The translations under genes were made by a program, and so were the position numbers. Shown here one piece after another: positions 35,882 to 45,042 of a DNA stretch of 64,000 nt. Source of the stretch: Exiguobacterium aurantiacum (GTDB lineage Bacteria; Bacillota; Bacilli; Exiguobacteriales; Exiguobacteriaceae); contig NZ_MKXO01000001.1 of assembly GCF_001766415.1 (NCBI RefSeq), forward strand, positions 62,001 through 126,000, read 5' to 3'. Under the pieces are notes generated by a model. The model ran no database searches and had not been told where the DNA came from. It worked only from the letters and a program-made list of their open reading frames with translations. Every line of letters begins with the position of its first letter. The first letter of the stretch is position 1.

Positions 35882-37225
35882 TTGAACAGCTTCCAACAGT
35901 TCAAATTGTTACCGTTTATCGTCGATGCCTTGACAGAAAAGCGCATCACTAACCCAACGGACATTCAGGCACGGATTATTCCAGCCGCGATGAATGGCCG
36001 TGACATCATTGGAAAATCACAAACCGGGACCGGGAAGACACTCGCGTTCCTCTTACCTATTTTAGAATCGATCGACCCGAGCGAACACGAAGTCCAGGCG
36101 ATCGTTGTCGCACCGACACGCGAACTCGCCTGGCAAATCCACGAAGAGTTGAAAACACTCCTCGTGAAGCAGCCTGACTATATTAAGACGAGTTTGATCG
36201 TCGGCGGAACTGACCGTGAACGTCAAATCGACAAGATGAAAAACCCACCACAGTTGATCATCGGGACGCCAGGCCGTCTGCTCGACTTGATGAAAGTTCA
36301 GGCGTTGTTCCCGCATAAAGTCAAACATTTCGTCGTCGATGAAGCCGATCAAATGCTTGATATGGGCTTCTTGCCAGAAGTGGACCGCATCGCGCAGTCG
36401 CTTCCGGAAAGACTGCAAACGATGGTCTTCTCAGCGACAATCCCAGAGAAGCTCGAGCCGTTCTTGAAGAAATATCTTCACGACCCGCGCTACGCGGAAG
36501 CGAGTGCCGAGCACCGCGTCGCACCGAAGATCAAGCACCACGTCATCCCGGTCCGTCACCGCGACCGCAAAGAATTGACGGTCGAAGTGGCCAAAGCGAT
36601 CAATCCGTTCGTCTGCCTCGTGTTCACGAACACGAAACAAGACGCGGATGAGCTCGAGAAGTCGTTCCAGGAGGCAGGCCTCAACGTCGGGACGCTTCAT
36701 GGCGACATGCAAGCCCGTCGACGCAAGCAAGCGATCAAAGACATCAACGACGCAAAATATCAATACGTGATCGCAACCGACTTGGCTGCCCGCGGGATTG
36801 ATATTAAAGGTGTGTCGCACATCATCAACTTCGGTATCCCGAAAGATCTCGACTTCTACACACACCGTGTCGGCCGGACCGGTCGTGCCGGTGCTACCGG
36901 AGAAGCGTATACGCTGTATGAAGATCACGAGAACGGCCCAATCAATCGACTTGAAGAGCGTGGTTTCGCGTTCACACATGTCGATGTCAAAGGCGGGACG
37001 CTCCAAGAGATCAAGACTCGTAAACGCCGCGTGACCGACCGTAAGATGAAAGTATCGCACACGGCGCACAGCCGTATGGCCGGTGAGATCAAGAAGGCGA
37101 AGAAGAAAGTCAAACCAGGCTACAAGAAGAAGTTCAAGTATAAATTGAAAGAGACGGCTTCGCGCGAGCATATGCAACAACAGCGCACGGAACGTCGTGA
37201 GACCCGTAAGAAGAACAGACGGTAA
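35882..37225 (+). CDS. cshB: DEAD-box RNA helicase CshB
   Basis: ATP-dependent RNA helicase of 447 residues, linked in Bacillus to cold adaptation and mRNA turnover. Helicase motifs in order: Q motif region, SQTGTGKT (motif I), PTRELAWQ (Ia), TPGRLLDL (Ib), VDEAD (II), SATIP (III), then the C-terminal lobe with TDLAARGIDIK (V) and HRVGRTGRAG (VI). A very basic tail (about 385-447) should bind RNA. TTG 35882 is set by AGGAGG 8 bases upstream; an overlapping GTG at 35873 sits inside that site. The position next to nfo matches B. subtilis yqfR. Confidence 0.93.
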   Translation: MNSFQQFKLLPFIVDALTEKRITNPTDIQARIIPAAMNGRDIIGKSQTGTGKTLAFLLPILESIDPSEHEVQAIVVAPTRELAWQIHEELKTLLVKQPDYIKTSLIVGGTDRERQIDKMKNPPQLIIGTPGRLLDLMKVQALFPHKVKHFVVDEADQMLDMGFLPEVDRIAQSLPERLQTMVFSATIPEKLEPFLKKYLHDPRYAEASAEHRVAPKIKHHVIPVRHRDRKELTVEVAKAINPFVCLVFTNTKQDADELEKSFQEAGLNVGTLHGDMQARRRKQAIKDINDAKYQYVIATDLAARGIDIKGVSHIINFGIPKDLDFYTHRVGRTGRAGATGEAYTLYEDHENGPINRLEERGFAFTHVDVKGGTLQEIKTRKRRVTDRKMKVSHTAHSRMAGEIKKAKKKVKPGYKKKFKYKLKETASREHMQQQRTERRETRKKNRR

Positions 37226-37234
37226 TCACTAAAC

Positions 37235-37271
37235 AGAAGAATCGACTTCGTGGAGTCGGTTCTTCTTTTTG
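37235..37271 (+). terminator. Terminator after cshB
   Basis: AGAAGAATCGACT and AGTCGGTTCTTCT form a 13-bp stem with one G-U pair, followed by TTTTTG. Confidence 0.85.
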
Positions 37272-37310
37272 TGTACACTAAAGGCAGAAGATTGCGAAGG
37301 AGAGTTGACT

Positions 37311-38213
37311 ATGTTAAAAATTGGTTCACACGTTTCGGTTTCAGGTAAGAAGATGCTGCTCGCTGGCAGTGAGGAAGCCGTCTCGTACGGTGCGACGACG
37401 ATGATGGTCTATACGGGCGCGCCTCAAAACACGCGCCGTAAACCGATCGAGGAGTTAAATATCGAAGCGGCGCTCGTCCACATGGCGGCGCATGACATCG
37501 AGGAGATCGTCGTCCACGCCCCATACATCATCAACCTGGGCAATACGACGAAACCCGAGACGTTCGAACTCGCGGTCTCGTTTTTGGCGGCTGAAATCAA
37601 GCGGGCCGAGGCGCTACAAGTCGCCCGTCACGTCGTCCTTCACCCAGGCGCCCATGTCGGTGCCGGCGAAGACGTCGGTCTCGCTCGCATCATCGAAGGC
37701 TTGAATGAAGTGCTGACCGGAGACGAGACGGTGAAGATCGCCCTCGAGACGATGGCAGGCAAAGGGAGCGAACTCGGGAAGACGTTTGAAGAACTCGCGA
37801 CGATCATCGACGGAGTGACGCATAACGACCGGCTGTCGGTCTGTTTCGACACGTGCCACGTCCATGACGCCGGGTATGACCTCGTGGGGGACTTAGACGG
37901 CGTGATTGCCGAGTTTGACCGCATCGTCGGACTCGACCGACTCGGCGTCATCCACGTCAACGATTCGAAAAACGTGCGCGGGGCGAGAAAAGACCGCCAC
38001 GAAAACATCGGCTACGGAGAGATCGGTTTTGACACGTTGAACCGAATCATCCATCATGAGGCGTTCGCGCATTTGCCAAAAATTCTTGAAACACCTTACA
38101 TTCCGATCAGCGAGAAGACGAAAGTCGCGCCGTATAAGCAAGAGATCGACATGTTCCGGTTAGGCGCGTTCGACGCCGAATGGCGCGAACGATTCGCGCT
38201 CGCGCACCAATAA
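37311..38213 (+). CDS. nfo: Endonuclease IV (AP endonuclease)
   Basis: Zinc-dependent apurinic/apyrimidinic endonuclease for base-excision repair. The 300-residue TIM barrel shows the metal-site motifs [26 protein letters not shown] and [11 protein letters not shown] 37311 follows GAAGGAGAG; an upstream in-frame ATG at 37269 lies before this site and is rejected. The next gene starts 3 bases after the stop. Confidence 0.95.
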   Translation: MLKIGSHVSVSGKKMLLAGSEEAVSYGATTMMVYTGAPQNTRRKPIEELNIEAALVHMAAHDIEEIVVHAPYIINLGNTTKPETFELAVSFLAAEIKRAEALQVARHVVLHPGAHVGAGEDVGLARIIEGLNEVLTGDETVKIALETMAGKGSELGKTFEELATIIDGVTHNDRLSVCFDTCHVHDAGYDLVGDLDGVIAEFDRIVGLDRLGVIHVNDSKNVRGARKDRHENIGYGEIGFDTLNRIIHHEAFAHLPKILETPYIPISEKTKVAPYKQEIDMFRLGAFDAEWRERFALAHQ

Positions 38214-38216
38214 GCG

Positions 38217-38783
38217 ATGAACGTGCTAAAGATCGATCCAGAGGCGTATGACGTATGGTCGGCGCTCCCGACATACTTTCGCGAGCAGAGCCCGTTTTAC
38301 ATTGAAGGAAGCATTGAGGGACCAGCCTTGATCGAAGTCGTCGGGTACGGGATCGTCGCGGAAGTCGAGGTCATGCTCGTCGAGACGACGACGCGCCCCG
38401 ACGACCGGTATTGGCGAACGCGTCCCGACGATGAAGTTCGAGACTATTGTCTCGTCGATTTAATCGGCCTTGATTTTCATCATCCGCTGCTCAAGAGTGG
38501 TATGTACGACGTGTCGACGTCGTATGCGACGTTAAAAGATATGTGGGACCGCGGTTATCAAGTCCCATCCCAACGCTGGACACGGCAAACGTATGAGACG
38601 CATCTAGCCAGGGAACGACTGATGCACCACATCGCTTCCGTCACGGCTTGTACGAGCTGTGGAGTCGACTTGATAGACAGGTATGGGGCGATGGCCCATC
38701 GTCTGCTAGAGTACCATCTTGAAGGAGACAGCGGGATGTGGGTCTGTCCGACTTGTCATAAGGCGATCCATCATGCAGAGTAA
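38217..38783 (+). CDS. Unknown protein with HNH-like / zinc-binding C-terminus
   Basis: I do not recognise the first 140 of its 188 residues, which look globular and acidic with no membrane segment. The C-terminus resembles an HNH nuclease module: CTSCG (Cys145, Cys148), then LLEYHLEG (Glu165, His167), then CPTCHKAIHH (Cys177, Cys180, His181, His185). In McrA-like HNH proteins the central motif is usually E-V-H-H; here one His is missing, so the fold may bind zinc without cutting DNA. It begins 3 bases after nfo with a poor ribosome-binding site, so it is probably coupled to nfo, and a terminator follows. A role near DNA repair is inference from context only. Confidence 0.75.
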   Translation: MNVLKIDPEAYDVWSALPTYFREQSPFYIEGSIEGPALIEVVGYGIVAEVEVMLVETTTRPDDRYWRTRPDDEVRDYCLVDLIGLDFHHPLLKSGMYDVSTSYATLKDMWDRGYQVPSQRWTRQTYETHLARERLMHHIASVTACTSCGVDLIDRYGAMAHRLLEYHLEGDSGMWVCPTCHKAIHHAE

Positions 38784-38784
38784 C

Positions 38785-38818
38785 AAAAAGAACGATGCCC
38801 GCGGGCATCGTTCTTTTT
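38785..38818. terminator. Bidirectional terminator between the HNH-like gene and xapX
   Basis: A perfect inverted repeat with A and T runs at both ends (AAAAAGAACGATGCCC with its complement, centre CGCG) starts 2 bases after the plus-strand stop and ends 2 bases before the minus-strand stop. It suits both convergent genes. Confidence 0.92.
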
Positions 38819-38820
38819 GT

Positions 38821-38991
38821 TTAAAATGGCCAGTTCGCAAGCGCGAATTGGTAAACTTTCATCCCGAGAAAGACGCCAAAGATTCCAATGACGCCAGGCA
38901 AGACCGGGGGGGCAGGCAACGGCAACTTCAAGGCAGTGAAAATCATGCCACAGATGAGGCCGGCGAGCAACGAGAGTAAGATTTCTTGCAT
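38821..38991 (-). CDS. XapX-domain small membrane protein
   Basis: 56-residue membrane protein with two hydrophobic segments (about residues 5-22 and 30-50) separated by LKLPLPAPPVLPG, the signature of the XapX domain. Function unknown; the family occurs as short stand-alone proteins. ATG 38991 is set by GGAGG 8 bases upstream; an upstream ATG at 39006 overlaps that site. Confidence 0.85.
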   Translation of the reverse strand: MQEILLSLLAGLICGMIFTALKLPLPAPPVLPGVIGIFGVFLGMKVYQFALANWPF

Positions 38992-39045
38992 GAATGATTC
39001 CTCCATATTCGAAAATGAAAGCGTTTCAACTAACTGAACGAACTA

Positions 39046-39074
39046 ATTATACAATGTTCTTTCTCGTTTGAGAA
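39046..39074 (-). promoter_or_regulatory. Promoter of xapX
   Basis: On the minus strand TTCTCA, a 17-base spacer and a perfect TATAAT lie about 55 bases before the start. A short inverted repeat TGAAA-GCG-TTTCA sits at 39016-39028 in the leader. It resembles a cre site but is one base short. Confidence 0.6.
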
Positions 39075-39082
39075 GTCTAACA

Positions 39083-41248
39083 TCAGTCATCAGTCATTTT
39101 CTCATTTTCGGCCCGGAGGCGAAGCACTTCACGTTCGGCCCAGTTTGACGGCTCCCGTTCGAAGACGCTCGGGATGTTGTTCCAACGGCCGCCTGTATAT
39201 TGATGGATGATGATCTGCGATTGAATTTTCTCTTGGCCAGGCTCTTGCTTGATGTAGACGTAACTGCCATCGGCGCGTTGAATCCGCGCTTTGACGTTAT
39301 CGACGAGCTGTAGCGCGAGCATGTCTTTAATGTATGACTTATGACCCGCATCTAGGATTGGGAACAAGATCTCGATGCGCTTTTTCATGTTTCGGGTCAT
39401 CCAGTCCGCAGACGAGCAATACAAGTCTTCTTTCCCGTTTTGGTAGAAATAGAAGATGCGAGAATGTTCTAGATAGCGGTCGATGATCGAGACGACACGA
39501 ATATTTTCCGAGACGCCTTTAATGCCCGGCCGCAGGCAACAGATGCCGCGAATGATCAAATCGATCTTGACCCCGGCCTGAGACGCGTCATACAGCTTCG
39601 TGATGATCGACTTGTCGGTGAGCGAGTTCATCTTGGCGACGATGCGACCGTTCCCATACTTCTCATGCAGTTTGATCTCGTCTTGAATCTTGTGAAGGAA
39701 GAAGTCGAGCATGTCGTCAGGCGACGTCTCGAACTCGTGCCAAGACGGTCGTTCACCGTAACCGGAGAGCCAGTTGAAGAAGTTGGTCGCATCTTCGGCC
39801 AAGTCCTCGTTCGTCGTCAACAAGCCGATGTCCGTATAAAGCTTCGCCGTCGAGTCGTTGTAGTTGCCGGTACCGAGGTGGACGAAGCGTTGGAGGACAC
39901 CTCCTTCTAGAATCCGCACGACAAGTGTGATCTTCGAGTGCGTTTTTAACTCTTTATAGCCGTAGATGACGTGGGCCCCAGCTTTTTCGAGCTGTTTCGC
40001 CCATTGAATGTTCTTCTCTTCATCGAACCGAGCCTTTAGTTCGACGAGGACGGTGACTTGTTTGCCGCTCTCGGCGGCGTCAGTGAGCGCTTTAATGATC
40101 GGTGAATCGCCAGACACACGGTAAAGCGTCTGCTTGATGGCCAAGACGTTCGGGTCTTTCGCGGCCTGGGCGATAAAGCGGACGACCGGGTCGAACGAAT
40201 GGTATGGGTGATGGAGCAAGTAATCCTTTTTCAGGACGGCCTTGAACAAGTCCTTGCCGGGCTCGAGTCCTTCCGGGACGAACGGGATGAGCGTCTCGTT
40301 GATCATCTCATCATACTCGATCCCGATCTTATTATAGATGCCAAACAAGAACGTCAAATCGATCGGTCCGTCGACGACGAAAATGTCGCGGTCGTGCAGA
40401 TCGAGGACGTCTTGCAGCATAAACAACAGTTCTTTACTGAGTGAACGTTGTTGGACCTCGAGGCGGATGCCGACGCCGTAACGGCGTTTCTTCAATTCTT
40501 TCTCGATCTGTTTCAACACATCGTGACTGCCTTCTTCATGGAACGGCATGTCAGCGTTGCGGGTGATCCGGAACGGCATCGTCGACTCGACTTCAAAGCC
40601 TTTGAAGAGCGAATCGATGAATTGGATGATGACGTCTTCGAGCAACATCAAATCGGCATGTTCTTCGTCTTCTGTCGGCAGTTCGAGAAAACGCGGTAGG
40701 ACGGCCGGTACTTGAACGAGGGCGAGTCGCTTTTTGCCTTCTGAGGTCGACGAGATTTCGACGGCGATATTGAGCGATTTTGACAACAGCATCGGGAACG
40801 GGCGATACGCATCGACCGCGATCGGTGTCAAGACCGGGAAGACGTGGGTCCGAAAATACAGTTTAACAAAATCAAGTTGCTCTTTGTTCAAGTGCTTCGG
40901 ACGTAAAAAGCGGACGTTTTCTGTTCCGAGTTGTTTGACGATTTTTTTATACGTCGCATATTGGACTTCGACGAGTTCTTGGGCCTTGATCGAGATCGCT
41001 TTAATTTGCTGCTTCGGTGTCAGCCCGGCCTTGTCCTCCGGTTGGTTGAATCCGGCGAGCACCTCGTCTTTCAGTCCTCCAAAACGGACCATGTAGAACT
41101 CATCGAGGTTTGCACTGAAGATGCCGAGGAATTTGAGGCGTTCCATGAGCGGATTGCGGTCATCGATCGCTTCTTGGAGCACGCGTTCGTTAAAGCTGAG
41201 CCAGCTCAATTCGCGGTTGTTAAAATGTTCTGGTAAGTAAGTCGTCAT
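39083..41248 (-). CDS. ppk: Polyphosphate kinase
   Basis: PPK1 enzyme that makes polyphosphate from ATP reversibly. The 721-residue length is standard, with N domain, head domain and two PLD-like C domains. The autophosphorylated histidine is His437 in LKTHSKITLVVR, and the second conserved site is in LEHSRIFYFYQNG. Its start overlaps the ppx stop by 4 bases (ATGA), so synthesis and breakdown enzymes are made from one mRNA. Confidence 0.97.
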   Translation of the reverse strand: MTTYLPEHFNNRELSWLSFNERVLQEAIDDRNPLMERLKFLGIFSANLDEFYMVRFGGLKDEVLAGFNQPEDKAGLTPKQQIKAISIKAQELVEVQYATYKKIVKQLGTENVRFLRPKHLNKEQLDFVKLYFRTHVFPVLTPIAVDAYRPFPMLLSKSLNIAVEISSTSEGKKRLALVQVPAVLPRFLELPTEDEEHADLMLLEDVIIQFIDSLFKGFEVESTMPFRITRNADMPFHEEGSHDVLKQIEKELKKRRYGVGIRLEVQQRSLSKELLFMLQDVLDLHDRDIFVVDGPIDLTFLFGIYNKIGIEYDEMINETLIPFVPEGLEPGKDLFKAVLKKDYLLHHPYHSFDPVVRFIAQAAKDPNVLAIKQTLYRVSGDSPIIKALTDAAESGKQVTVLVELKARFDEEKNIQWAKQLEKAGAHVIYGYKELKTHSKITLVVRILEGGVLQRFVHLGTGNYNDSTAKLYTDIGLLTTNEDLAEDATNFFNWLSGYGERPSWHEFETSPDDMLDFFLHKIQDEIKLHEKYGNGRIVAKMNSLTDKSIITKLYDASQAGVKIDLIIRGICCLRPGIKGVSENIRVVSIIDRYLEHSRIFYFYQNGKEDLYCSSADWMTRNMKKRIEILFPILDAGHKSYIKDMLALQLVDNVKARIQRADGSYVYIKQEPGQEKIQSQIIIHQYTGGRWNNIPSVFEREPSNWAEREVLRLRAENEKMTDD

Positions 41249-42780
41249 AAAGTGATCCTCTCCTCTACGCGTAACTCGATCGTCGTTTCGATCGCGCGTT
41301 CTAAATGCTTTTTGTGACGGATGCCGCGCTGCAATTCAAAGCGCGGTGACGTCGCTGTATGAAGGGTGAAGGCAAGCCCGTCGTCTGTTGTCTCGACGTC
41401 GATGTTCTCGACGACTTGACGTTCGGTCAAATCGAGCGCGTCGACAAGTTTGACGATTGATCCGATCAGTTCTAGACTCTTCAACATTTTCGAGTCGAAC
41501 CATTCAGGAAAGCCCTCGATATGCTGTTCGAGCAGGCGCCGTGACTTGTAAGACGTGACGAGCGCCAGGGCGAGCCGGTCTTCGTTGTTCATGCCTTTAA
41601 AGTCATTGGTCGTGATCAAATGGAACGTGTGGTCGCTCTTGTTGTTATGGTCGATGTATTCACCGACGTAAGCGAGACGGCAAGCCGCTTCTAGCAGTCC
41701 CGGTTCGAACGGTTTTGGTTTGACCGTCTTCGCCTCGATCAAGCCCATATAAATTTGACGGGCCAGATGGACGAGATGACGATGCCGGACCGGGTCGACG
41801 TCGTATTGTTTCTCGAAGTGGCGGAAACTTTCTTCTTTGACATCAGCGAAACGGACTTCGTTGTTCTCTTTTAAATAGTATTCATAAAATAGCCCTTCCC
41901 GCAGACCGTTATTGCTCATCGTAAACTCAGGCACTTTTAAATAGCGGGCCAGTTCATCGATTGCGGTCACGGCCGGAGCGATGATGTCCATCCGATCTTT
42001 TGACAGGCCATCGAGTCGTCCGAGTTGTTTCGTCGACATGTCGATCAGTTCATCGACGACCTCGTGAAGCCGATCGGCACCGAGCGTATATTGATGGATG
42101 CCTTCAAGCGGGAAGTGGGACAACGACTGTTCGACGCGGACGAGGTTTCGGGCGGTCCCGCCGACACCGACGAGCGGAACACCGTGAGGGACGAGCCAAT
42201 CGATGTCTTTGAACGCTTTCTTCAAGAACGCGGTCAGTTGTTTCCGCTCATCTTTCGAGAGCGTGTCGCCTGACATAAAATCGTTCGTCAACGTGACGGC
42301 ACCGAACGGGAAACTATGATAAAAGACGAGCTCGCGGTCTTTGAAGTAAGTCACTTCCATTGAGCCGCCGCCGATGTCGACCGAATAGCCGTCTTCGATA
42401 TAAGTCGAGTTGACGATGGCCGAGTATCCGTAATACGCCTCTTCATAGTCACTCAACAAGCGGATCTCCATCCCGGTCGCGTCAAGGACCTCGTTTAAAA
42501 TCGCTTCAGAATTGCTGGCGTTGCGGATGGCTGCGGTCGCGACCGGCAACATCTCTTTGACGCCATGATGCTTGTTCAGACTGATGAAATGGTCGAGTGT
42601 CTCGATTAACGATTGGATGCCCATTTCGGACAGTTCGTTCGCATCGGTGATGTGACTCGAGAGCCGAGCGACTTCTTTCACGTTCAACCGTTCGAAATAT
42701 TGGCCGTGTCGATTCACTTCAAAAATGACGTTGCGAATCGAGTTTGACCCGATATCAATGACTGCTAATTTTTTTTCCAC
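41245..42780 (-). CDS. ppx: Exopolyphosphatase, Ppx/GppA family
   Basis: Hydrolyses polyphosphate (or pppGpp) from the chain end. 511 residues with the actin-like ATPase-fold motifs VIDIGSNSIRNVIFE at the N-terminus and VDIGGGSMEVTYF near residue 140, then a C-terminal HD-like helical domain (about 310-505). GTG start after GAGGGGG. First gene of the minus-strand ppx-ppk operon. Confidence 0.94.
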   Translation of the reverse strand: MEKKLAVIDIGSNSIRNVIFEVNRHGQYFERLNVKEVARLSSHITDANELSEMGIQSLIETLDHFISLNKHHGVKEMLPVATAAIRNASNSEAILNEVLDATGMEIRLLSDYEEAYYGYSAIVNSTYIEDGYSVDIGGGSMEVTYFKDRELVFYHSFPFGAVTLTNDFMSGDTLSKDERKQLTAFLKKAFKDIDWLVPHGVPLVGVGGTARNLVRVEQSLSHFPLEGIHQYTLGADRLHEVVDELIDMSTKQLGRLDGLSKDRMDIIAPAVTAIDELARYLKVPEFTMSNNGLREGLFYEYYLKENNEVRFADVKEESFRHFEKQYDVDPVRHRHLVHLARQIYMGLIEAKTVKPKPFEPGLLEAACRLAYVGEYIDHNNKSDHTFHLITTNDFKGMNNEDRLALALVTSYKSRRLLEQHIEGFPEWFDSKMLKSLELIGSIVKLVDALDLTERQVVENIDVETTDDGLAFTLHTATSPRFELQRGIRHKKHLERAIETTIELRVEERITL

Positions 42781-42804
42781 GGTAAATCCCCCTCTGCGAT
42801 ACCT

Positions 42805-42825
42805 CTAGTGTACAACGAACACTAG
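42805..42825. promoter_or_regulatory. Inverted repeat upstream of ppx
   Basis: CTAGTGT and ACACTAG with a 7-base spacer lie 25-45 bases before the ppx start, a good place for an operator. No regulator is assigned. Confidence 0.4.
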
Positions 42826-42884
42826 ACAAACTCATCTTGATTTTGTGTGAAGACGTGACGACGAGCGCCTCGATCTTCTCAAAC

Positions 42885-42913
42885 TTGAAGCATTTAATAA
42901 TATTCTGTATAAT
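42885..42913 (+). promoter_or_regulatory. Promoter of znuC-znuB-zur
   Basis: TTGAAG, a 17-base spacer and a perfect TATAAT. The -10 sits inside a perfect 7-1-7 palindrome (TCTGTAT-A-ATACAGA, 42904-42918), the spacing used by Fur-family regulators. Confidence 0.75.
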
Positions 42914-42926
42914 ACAGACGCCAAGC

Positions 42927-42947
42927 AAGTAGAAATGATTACGATTT
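42927..42947 (+). promoter_or_regulatory. Zur box
   Basis: The right half ATTACGATTT is a perfect half-site of the Bacillus Zur consensus (AAATCGTAAT-N-ATTACGATTT as I recall it), and the left half AAGTAGAAAT matches 7 of 10 bases. It lies just downstream of the -10 box, so Zur bound with zinc would block transcription. zur is the third gene of the operon, giving autoregulation. Confidence 0.75.
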
Positions 42948-42970
42948 ATCAAACGAGAGAAGGGTAGCTC

Positions 42971-43729
42971 ATGACGACATCTGTCGTAAAATTAGATCAT
43001 GTTTCGTATTATTATGATGGCACGGCCGCACTTCGGGACGTGTCCATCGATATCAAGCAAGGTGATTTCGTCGCCATCGTCGGCGAGAACGGGTCAGGCA
43101 AGTCGACGTTGATTCGGACGATCCTTGGGTTATTGAGTCCGCAGGCGGGAACGGTCGAACTGTTCGGTCGCCCGCAAGGCCAATTCAAGGACAAGTCCCG
43201 TATCAGTTACGTTTCCCAAAAAGCGGCGTCATTTAACTCGGGGTTTCCGGTGACGGTCGAAGAAGTCGTCGCCATGGGCCGGTACGGACGGCTAGGTCTG
43301 TTCAAGCGATTGAACATGGAAGACAAGGCCGCCATTCAAAATGCGCTCGAGACGGTCAACATGTGGCAGTATCGGAACCGCAAAATCGGAAGCCTGTCCG
43401 GTGGGCAACAGCAGCGTGTGTTCATCGCCCGGGCCATCGTCAACCAACCCGATTTGCTCATCTTGGATGAGCCGACGGTCGGGGTCGACCAAAAGCATCT
43501 GCGGGACTTTTATGAAGTGCTCCACTTGTTGCGCGAGCAGACGTCATGCACGTTCATCCTCGTCACGCACGATTTAAACGTCGTCACCGACCTCGTCACG
43601 AAAGTCGTCCATCTTGACCGGGGACGTATGGCCTGTAACTGTGGGTTGAAAGAGTATAGCGAACTAGGAGAACTTGCCGCCATCAAGCCGTATCCCGTCA
43701 AAGTCCTCGTTCATGAAGGTATGTCATGA
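42971..43729 (+). CDS. znuC: Zinc ABC transporter ATP-binding protein
   Basis: ATPase of a metal (zinc) uptake ABC transporter. 252 residues: Walker A GENGSGKST, signature LSGGQQQR, Walker B LLILDEPTVG, H-loop VTHD. The Zur box upstream and zur downstream identify zinc as the likely metal. It overlaps znuB by 4 bases. No solute-binding protein gene (znuA) is in this operon. Confidence 0.92.
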   Translation: MTTSVVKLDHVSYYYDGTAALRDVSIDIKQGDFVAIVGENGSGKSTLIRTILGLLSPQAGTVELFGRPQGQFKDKSRISYVSQKAASFNSGFPVTVEEVVAMGRYGRLGLFKRLNMEDKAAIQNALETVNMWQYRNRKIGSLSGGQQQRVFIARAIVNQPDLLILDEPTVGVDQKHLRDFYEVLHLLREQTSCTFILVTHDLNVVTDLVTKVVHLDRGRMACNCGLKEYSELGELAAIKPYPVKVLVHEGMS

Positions 43730-44589
43730 TTGCCGACTTGTTAACCTATAGTTTTTTACGTTATGCGTTCGTAGCGGCCGTCGTCATCGGGTTTACGGCC
43801 CCGTTGATCGGTTCCTTCGTCGTCGTCAGACGGATGAGTCTGATTGCCGACGCTTTGTCACACGTGACGCTCGCCGGCATCTCCTTCAGTTTGTTTCTCG
43901 GACAGTATGTCTTGTTTTTCTCTGACTTGAATCCGCTCTACCTCGGGACGCTCGTCTCGGTGCTCGCGGCGCTCGGTCTCGATTGGCTCCGCAATAAGTA
44001 CGTCCATTTCCAAGAGCTGTCGATCCCGATCATGATGTCGGCGGGGATGGGGCTGAGCGCGATCTTCATTTCGTTGTCGCGCGGCTTCTCGGTCGATTTG
44101 TCGACGCTGTTGTTCGGTTCGATTTCAGCGGTCAGTCCGTCTGATATCGGTTTGATTCTAGCTGTCGCGCTCATCACGGTCATCGTCATCGTCGTGTTTT
44201 ATAAACAGCTCTTGTTCTTGTCGTTCGATGAAGAACAAGCGAAAGTGTCCGGGTTGCCGAGCACGTTGTTACACATGTTGTTCATGTTCGTCGTCGCGCT
44301 CGTCATCGCCGTCAGTATGCGGATCGTCGGCACGTTGCTCGTCTCGAGCTTGATCACGTTACCGGTCGCGGCCGCACTCCGGTTCACGAACAGTTTCAAA
44401 CAGACGATTGTTTGGGCAATCGTGTTCGGTGAGTTTGCGACGATTGGGGGACTTGTCCTCGCCTACGAACTAGACGTCGCCCCGGGCGGTGTCATCGTCT
44501 TGCTCGCCGTCTTGATTTTGGCTGCCGTCATGTTGTTTGAGAAGATCGGCTCGTTACGGAAGAAGGAGGTACTCCATGAAACAGACTGA
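43726..44589 (+). CDS. znuB: Zinc ABC transporter permease
   Basis: ABC-3 family permease of 287 residues with about eight to nine membrane helices; the N-terminal APLIGSFVVVRRMSLIADALSHVTLAGI is the family signature. Coupled with znuC (ATGA overlap) and overlapping zur by 14 bases. Confidence 0.92.
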   Translation: MIADLLTYSFLRYAFVAAVVIGFTAPLIGSFVVVRRMSLIADALSHVTLAGISFSLFLGQYVLFFSDLNPLYLGTLVSVLAALGLDWLRNKYVHFQELSIPIMMSAGMGLSAIFISLSRGFSVDLSTLLFGSISAVSPSDIGLILAVALITVIVIVVFYKQLLFLSFDEEQAKVSGLPSTLLHMLFMFVVALVIAVSMRIVGTLLVSSLITLPVAAALRFTNSFKQTIVWAIVFGEFATIGGLVLAYELDVAPGGVIVLLAVLILAAVMLFEKIGSLRKKEVLHETD

Positions 44590-44986
44590 ACAAATCGAAC
44601 GGTTGCAATCGTCGTCATTGAAAGTGACGCCGAAACGGATTGAGATGTACGCTTATTTGGCGGCCGAAGAACGCTACGTCAGTGCGAAAGACGTCCTGGA
44701 TTATATGCGTTCGAAACATCCGACGATGAGCTTTGATACGGTCTACCGGAACTTGAAGTCGTTTGCGGAGGAAGGGTTGCTCGAAGCGACCGAGTTGAAC
44801 GGTGAGAAAGCGTTCCGGGTCACGTGTGGCTCATCGCACCACCACCATCATTTGATCTGCCGCGGGTGCGGCAAGACGAAACTGCTCGAACTTTGCCCGA
44901 TGCGTTACGTAGAGACGCTTGACCCCGATTTTGAGGTCATCGATCATAAATTTGAGATTTACGGGTATTGTAAACAATGTAAGTAA
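44576..44986 (+). CDS. zur: Zinc uptake regulator Zur (Fur family)
   Basis: Zinc-sensing repressor of 136 residues. It has an N-terminal winged helix (VTPKRIEMYAYL, TVYRNLKSF), a His-rich regulatory site with five consecutive His (88-92), and a structural zinc site with Cys95/Cys98 (CRGC) and Cys132/Cys135 (CKQC). ATG 44576 follows GGAGG inside znuB; an upstream in-frame codon at 44537 is rejected. The position matches B. subtilis yqfV (zur). Confidence 0.92.
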   Translation: MKQTEQIERLQSSSLKVTPKRIEMYAYLAAEERYVSAKDVLDYMRSKHPTMSFDTVYRNLKSFAEEGLLEATELNGEKAFRVTCGSSHHHHHLICRGCGKTKLLELCPMRYVETLDPDFEVIDHKFEIYGYCKQCK

Positions 44987-45016
44987 GGAGGTTGATTACT
45001 GCAACTTCCTTTTTTG
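44985..45016 (+). terminator. Terminator after zur
   Basis: AAGGAGGTTG and CAACTTCCTT pair with one G-U, 7-base loop, followed by TTTTTG. The stem begins within the zur stop codon. Confidence 0.8.
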
Positions 45017-45042
45017 TGTACATATAAGAAAGGAGTGAGTCG

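Noticed and set aside
36431-37180. A 249-codon open frame on the minus strand opposite cshB
   Set aside because: It is an antisense shadow of the helicase gene, low in complexity and without a start signal.
39016-39028. cre-like site TGAAA-GCG-TTTCA upstream of xapX
   Set aside because: One base shorter than the cre consensus and located in the leader; not enough to call a CcpA site.
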